Assembly (NCBI GenBank): GCA_002633005.1
Contig: NMRA01000146.1
Coordinates: 673,059-737,058, forward strand
DNA from: Phoronis australis
Lineage: Eukaryota; Phoronida; Phoronidae
DNA length: 64,000 bases
Reading direction: 5' to 3'
In this document: positions 48,087 through 53,500 of the stretch, one piece after another
How the letters are laid out: each line of letters starts with the position of its first letter
How positions within the stretch are numbered: position 1 is the first letter of the stretch
The notes under the pieces: model-generated
What the model was told of the DNA's origin: nothing
Database searches by the model: none
The model's input: the letters and a program-made list of their open reading frames with translations, nothing else
Made by a program: the position numbers and the translations under genes

Positions 48087-50455
48087 TTTGCAAATTCAAG
48101 TTGGTGGTAACTGTGATAATATAACAAATATTGTTGACATATTTAAATTCAATGTAATAATCGGGACTATGTAAAGAGTGTAATTGCAAATAAAACATTG
48201 CGTAAAATTGGTTGTGAAATTTGCACTTGGACAGGTCTGTCTGCTAGCTCCAACAACCTCACAACAACGGCGTCAACGTCAAACTTGACAACAAACCCAG
48301 ACAAACCTTCTGTAGATATGAACCTCACTTCGGGAAAAATTGATTCTACAAGAGTTATAACTGGAGACGGTATGTTTACTCTGTATTCAAATACAGCAGC
48401 ATATTCCTATCATTGTTGTCTACCAGGAGATAACGTCATCGCTTTGCAGTCAAAAAAGCATGCTGTGTGGTTTTTGTTACTTGGAAAAGACTTCTTGAAA
48501 TTACATGTATTAACTTTGACTGGAGCTATAAAACAACGAAATACGTTGTGTTTGTGACTTCGTTACAAACTGCCACTTTTAGTCGTTTTCTCTCAGATAT
48601 TCGCTGAAAATAAGACATGTGGTCTTGCCACTTAAACTTGTGCATAAAGCTGCATTTCTTCCCGTTTATTATTTAAACGAAAGCCCAATTAAGCTATTCC
48701 AAGTCGTAAAGGTGACGAATAGGGTCCTATTTCTGACATAAACACTTACAAGATGGTGATCACTCCCTCAAGGGGACGTATGCATTTACCCTAGAACTGA
48801 AAAATAGCGCTGATACGCATTAGTTCTGACTTAACTTCGGATTTGCGTGGTAATTCAGTTTGTTGTTGGTAACTGATTGTGCACAAAGAGTACTGGAACA
48901 AAAACGTACGCACTGTTGATCAAAATTGTCAGCTTAATCCATCAGAGTTTGGCTGAATGAGGAGGAGTTCTGTCAGAGTATTTTTAGTTTATATATTAAA
49001 GGCAGTTCCTTGCTCTGTTGCTATCCTCAGAACTTACAAAACATATGCCACCATAACCAACTATGATTATACGACGTACACGTCGACATATTTAGCGAAT
49101 ACAAGCCGTATTACTCTTTTGCAACGAACTAGACTTTAATGGTCCAACCTAATGGCTATTGGGGTGCTTTTTTAATATACTTGATATATTTAACTTCATT
49201 ACATTGTATGTGGGAAATTGCAAGCAAAACAGTTTCTTTAATATTTTTTTCGAATTCTTCGCATATACAGGTCCCATTGCCAGATCTACCAAGTTCTCAG
49301 CAGTGGTGTCAACATCAAACTCGACAACAAGCCCTGCCACAGCTTCGGGAAAAGTCGATTCAACAGCAGCTACATCGGATGACGGTAGGTTCAATCCATG
49401 TTGAAATACTGCAGTAGTTCCGTATTCTTGTAATTAGAACATACATTACCGGTGTTTCTTTCAAAGGCTTCAGCTGTTGTGTAAATTTGTTATTTGGAAA
49501 GAATTGTTGAAATTACGGTTAGTGATTTGAGTTTTCTATTCATGCATGTGCAATTGCAAGTTGAGCGTTGCCTCCAATACTTTGTGAAATTTACACCTGG
49601 GCAGGTATCTCCGCTAGCTTCACCCACCTCTCAGCAGTGACTTCAACGTCAGACTCGACAGCAAGCCATGCCTCATCTCCAAAAGCTACAACCTCCATTT
49701 TGGTAAAACCTAATTTGACAACGGCTACATCTGGTGACGGTATGTTCAAACCATGTCGAAATACAACAGTAGATTTGTATCCTTGTAAATAACCAGAAGG
49801 TCGAAAAAATGCACGTTGTGTAGATTTGTTACCTGGGAAAGATTTTCTGAAGTTATAAGCTTTGGTTGGAGCTATAAAAACAACGAACTACAATGTCTTT
49901 CTGTGACTTCATTACAAACAGCCTATTTGGCCCTTTTTTGATACTCTCTGAAATCAAGACCCGTGATATGGTCCACCAAAATCAAGCTGAAAGCTCTATT
50001 TCGTCCTTTTTATTTTTTAGAAAAAACGACACTTGTTGTTTAATGCGTATGGAACGGTGTCAAAAAAAGTGTATCCTGTCACCCCTCTCACGCATCCCCT
50101 TCAGTAACGTTATGCTTAAAAACTTGAGTACCCGCTGTAATTTGGTCCCCTCGCTTTTACGGATAATGTAGGTCTTGCTGCGTTACCGATTGGACTACGC
50201 AGCGAACTGCAAAAGAGAACTCGTTTTTATGTCAAGTTTAAATTCGTTACAACCTTGTAGTATCAATCAGTTACTTACACGTTACCTGAGTATGTGAGGC
50301 TGCTGATGCTTGTGAAATAGCTTTAGGATAGTTGAAGCCTTTCTCACCGTTGCCATTGAGTCTCAAAAGTGCACAGCGTTGGAAGCCGTGTCCCATATTT
50401 TTCTATCTTTGAGGCTTTCAATTTTTCTAATAAGGCCAAACTATTGATATAAAAA

Positions 50456-50512
<57 letters not shown>

Positions 50513-53500
50513 GTTGCGTTGAAAAGTAAGCTGTTCTTTGCTTTAATTAGTTTGTACAACAAACTTTCGTAGTGTCTACACAAGTGTCTTTCATCAGATG
50601 GTAGTTGATATAATAGATCGCCCAGTGTAAGTGGCATCACAAACACATATATATGAGTAAATATATAATAAAACTCTGTACAAAACATATCATAATAAAA
50701 CAGTAGCGGTACTTCGACTATACATCAGTCATCAAAGGCAAATAAATCTTAAAAAATCATCAACGCTATCGTGTATGATGCATGAAACAAGAACAATGAC
50801 ATTAAACACGAATATAAGGTTGCATACATAAGAGCGCAATTACAGAAGGAATTGTCATGGAAACTAAATTAAACGTACACTGTACTATGTGACATAGTAA
50901 AATTTAATAAAATACATAGGTATTTTATTTATTTATGCGTGTGTTTGTGTGTGTGTATTTGTTTGCGACTGAGCTTCGCATGTTTAACTGCCCTAAAGTA
51001 AATACGTCGAAAGAAACGTGTTCAATTGAAATGCGATCTAATCCTTCGTAAACATAACGCTTCGATATATGGAAAGATCCGCAAGAGCGCAGCATTGTGT
51101 TGCTGGTTCTATGCGTCCCGCGTACTTTATGCCCGGTGTTCTATGGCAGGGGCGAATCCAAGATTTTGAGTTGGGGGGCAGGGCAGGATATTAGCCAGGA
51201 TTTTGACCGTTAGACATTCGCACTTCCGAACTGAATTGAATCTGGGAGAATTTTAGAGGGCTGTGACCCCCTTGCCCCTTCTAAATCCGTCGTTTTATAG
51301 ATTTCCTGTGCTATGTGTCGCGGGCTTCATATGTCCAGGGTTCTATGTCTCCCATGATCTATGTGTCCCGGCTTCTACTGTATGTGTCGCGATAGTCCAG
51401 GCGCTAAACGGGCGAGTAAGCAAGATTTTGCTACAATCGCAATTTTAGGGCCACGTGACAAATTTGACGTGCTTTTTCGATTCTGTTTTTGGGTAAAAAA
51501 GTTTGACATAATTAACCTTGAATTGCATGCATGATCATATCAAAATTTGGCCTAATACCATTAATTAAATACAAGCATATCTTTGGAACTGTTTGACAGA
51601 GTCTCCCCATCTTTCTGTCGTTTCTTATGTTCATCAGGGGGCACATAGGTTTTGACACTTAAGAGGTCATTCAAGGTCAGCATCACGTGACAATTTCAAA
51701 AATACGTCGCTTTGCCAGATATTCTCTAAAATCAACTGAAGACGGGTGAATTCGTCGGGCAAACTTTCGCTAAAAGCTGCACATTGTCCAGATTAATTTA
51801 TTAAAAAAACGAAACTCTAATAAGGCTTTTACAGTAGTAAAATTGATGTCATAATATCTCTTAACATAAATGGAGCGATTTCCGTTATGAACAAGAACAT
51901 ATAAGCTATCAGCGACTCATGACTACACATGTACCCTAAAATTAAAAAAAAAAACGGCACCTGTATGCAATAGCTGTGATTTAGGTCGGAAATACGTTGT
52001 AATGCTGTTTGATTTTACCAACCACTTACATGTAAGTTATTGCGTATCGAACCGTGCCGAGACGATAAGTGTAACCTCTCGCCCCTTTCACACAACCTTC
52101 TCAGTACATACAAGTGGTAACACTGAGTGCCTATTCTAATTTAGTCATGCGATTTGACTTCGCATCCAACTGCGTAAGAGAAGCGTTTCTATTCTTAATC
52201 ACCACGGGTTGCAAAACCAACACACTTCCCAACCGTTTAACTTTCCTAACGCATGTGTCATAGCTAGAAGAGATTAGTTTTTATCGACGTCATCAAGCTT
52301 ACAAAGAGCACAGTGTTGGAAACTTAATTGATGGCAAGCTTAGTCCTTTATATTTCTATTTTGAATTTCGAGAATTTCACTTTAATACGGAAATATTTTA
52401 TCAGTTTCGTTTATTTAACAACGGTAACGTAAATAAGTACGTGGACGTGTTCTTATGTTCACAGCAGTTTTGAATAGATGTGAAAAGGTAATTTTCGCCC
52501 TCGAATGATGGCTGGCGAACGTTTACTGTCCGTCAAAATAACTGTGTCAAATCAAATCTCTGCTTAATTGTAGACGTGGTGGCACTTCGTTGCATCAAAA
52601 CTTCGAGTAGAGGGTCAATGCTGCCAACAATTTCGTCAAAATTTGACGGAATGTGGCAGAGTTCAGTCAAGGTCTTTGTAGTTTATATGTAGCAAATGGA
52701 TATTCGATGTCTGTGGCTATCTTTATCACTTGCAAAACAGCTCCTTAACGAATTTAGATTAAGTTAGGCCTACAACAACATTTGTATCAAATAAGGTTCC
52801 CCCTTTGCAACCTATAAGAGTTCATTGGTTCAAGTGATGATTTTGAATATACTGTACAGAACAAACTTCAATATAATTAATAAATCCATGCGCACATGCG
52901 CCGTTGCCAATAAAAATGCCTATAACGCTTTGTGGATTTTACACTTGGGCAGGTCCCTCCTCTAGCTCGGCTAGTGCTTCACAGGCTGCGTCAACTTCAG
53001 ACTCGGAAATAAGCCCGGCTACACCGCCTGTATCTATGGGACTTACTACGGGAAAACTTAATGTCACAACAGCTTCATCGGGTGAAAGTGGGTTAATCCC
53101 AAGTCGAAATACAGCAGTAGAATAGTATCATTGTAATTAACCAGAAGGGAAATCTACCGAGAAATACCCCTTGTGCAGTTTGGTTACATGTGGAATATTT
53201 CTTGAAGTTGTTAGCTTTAACTCGAGCTATGAAACAACGAGTTTTGTTTCTGTGACGATCTAATAATACCCCCAATATAAGCAAGAACATTGGAGCTGTT
53301 AGCAACACAGGGACACTTGTCTACCAATAAACATTGCGACTGTACGTATTAGCTGTGACTTTAGGTGGAATCCAGGCAGCAATGGTTTGTAAGATTAGGA
53401 GAAGATTCAGTTGAAAATTCAATATTGACAGCTAAACAGCGTAGAAATGCTAATTTAAAATACTATGCTATTTAGAGAGAAGGATCTACCTGTAGCTCCG

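Larger units (their letters stand above)
48090..53250 (+). repeat. Array of duplicated stalk-exon modules (M2-M5)
   Basis: Each module carries an upstream TTGCAAATAAAAC-like motif, the Ser/Thr exon, a donor-proximal CAAATACAGCAG stretch and a downstream GCTATAAAACAACGAA stretch. Modules lie at ~48170-48560, ~49200-49520, ~49545-49900 and ~52880-53250. A fifth, M1, lies outside at 44095-44470. The sharing of intron sequence shows segmental rather than exon-only duplication. Confidence 0.75.

Noticed and set aside
48005-48198. ORF with long His-Thr run on the minus strand
   Set aside because: It is the translation of the (TG)n microsatellite.
50344-50688. 114-codon minus-strand ORF with Tyr-Ile repeats
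   Set aside because: It is the translation of the (AT)n microsatellite and its flanks.
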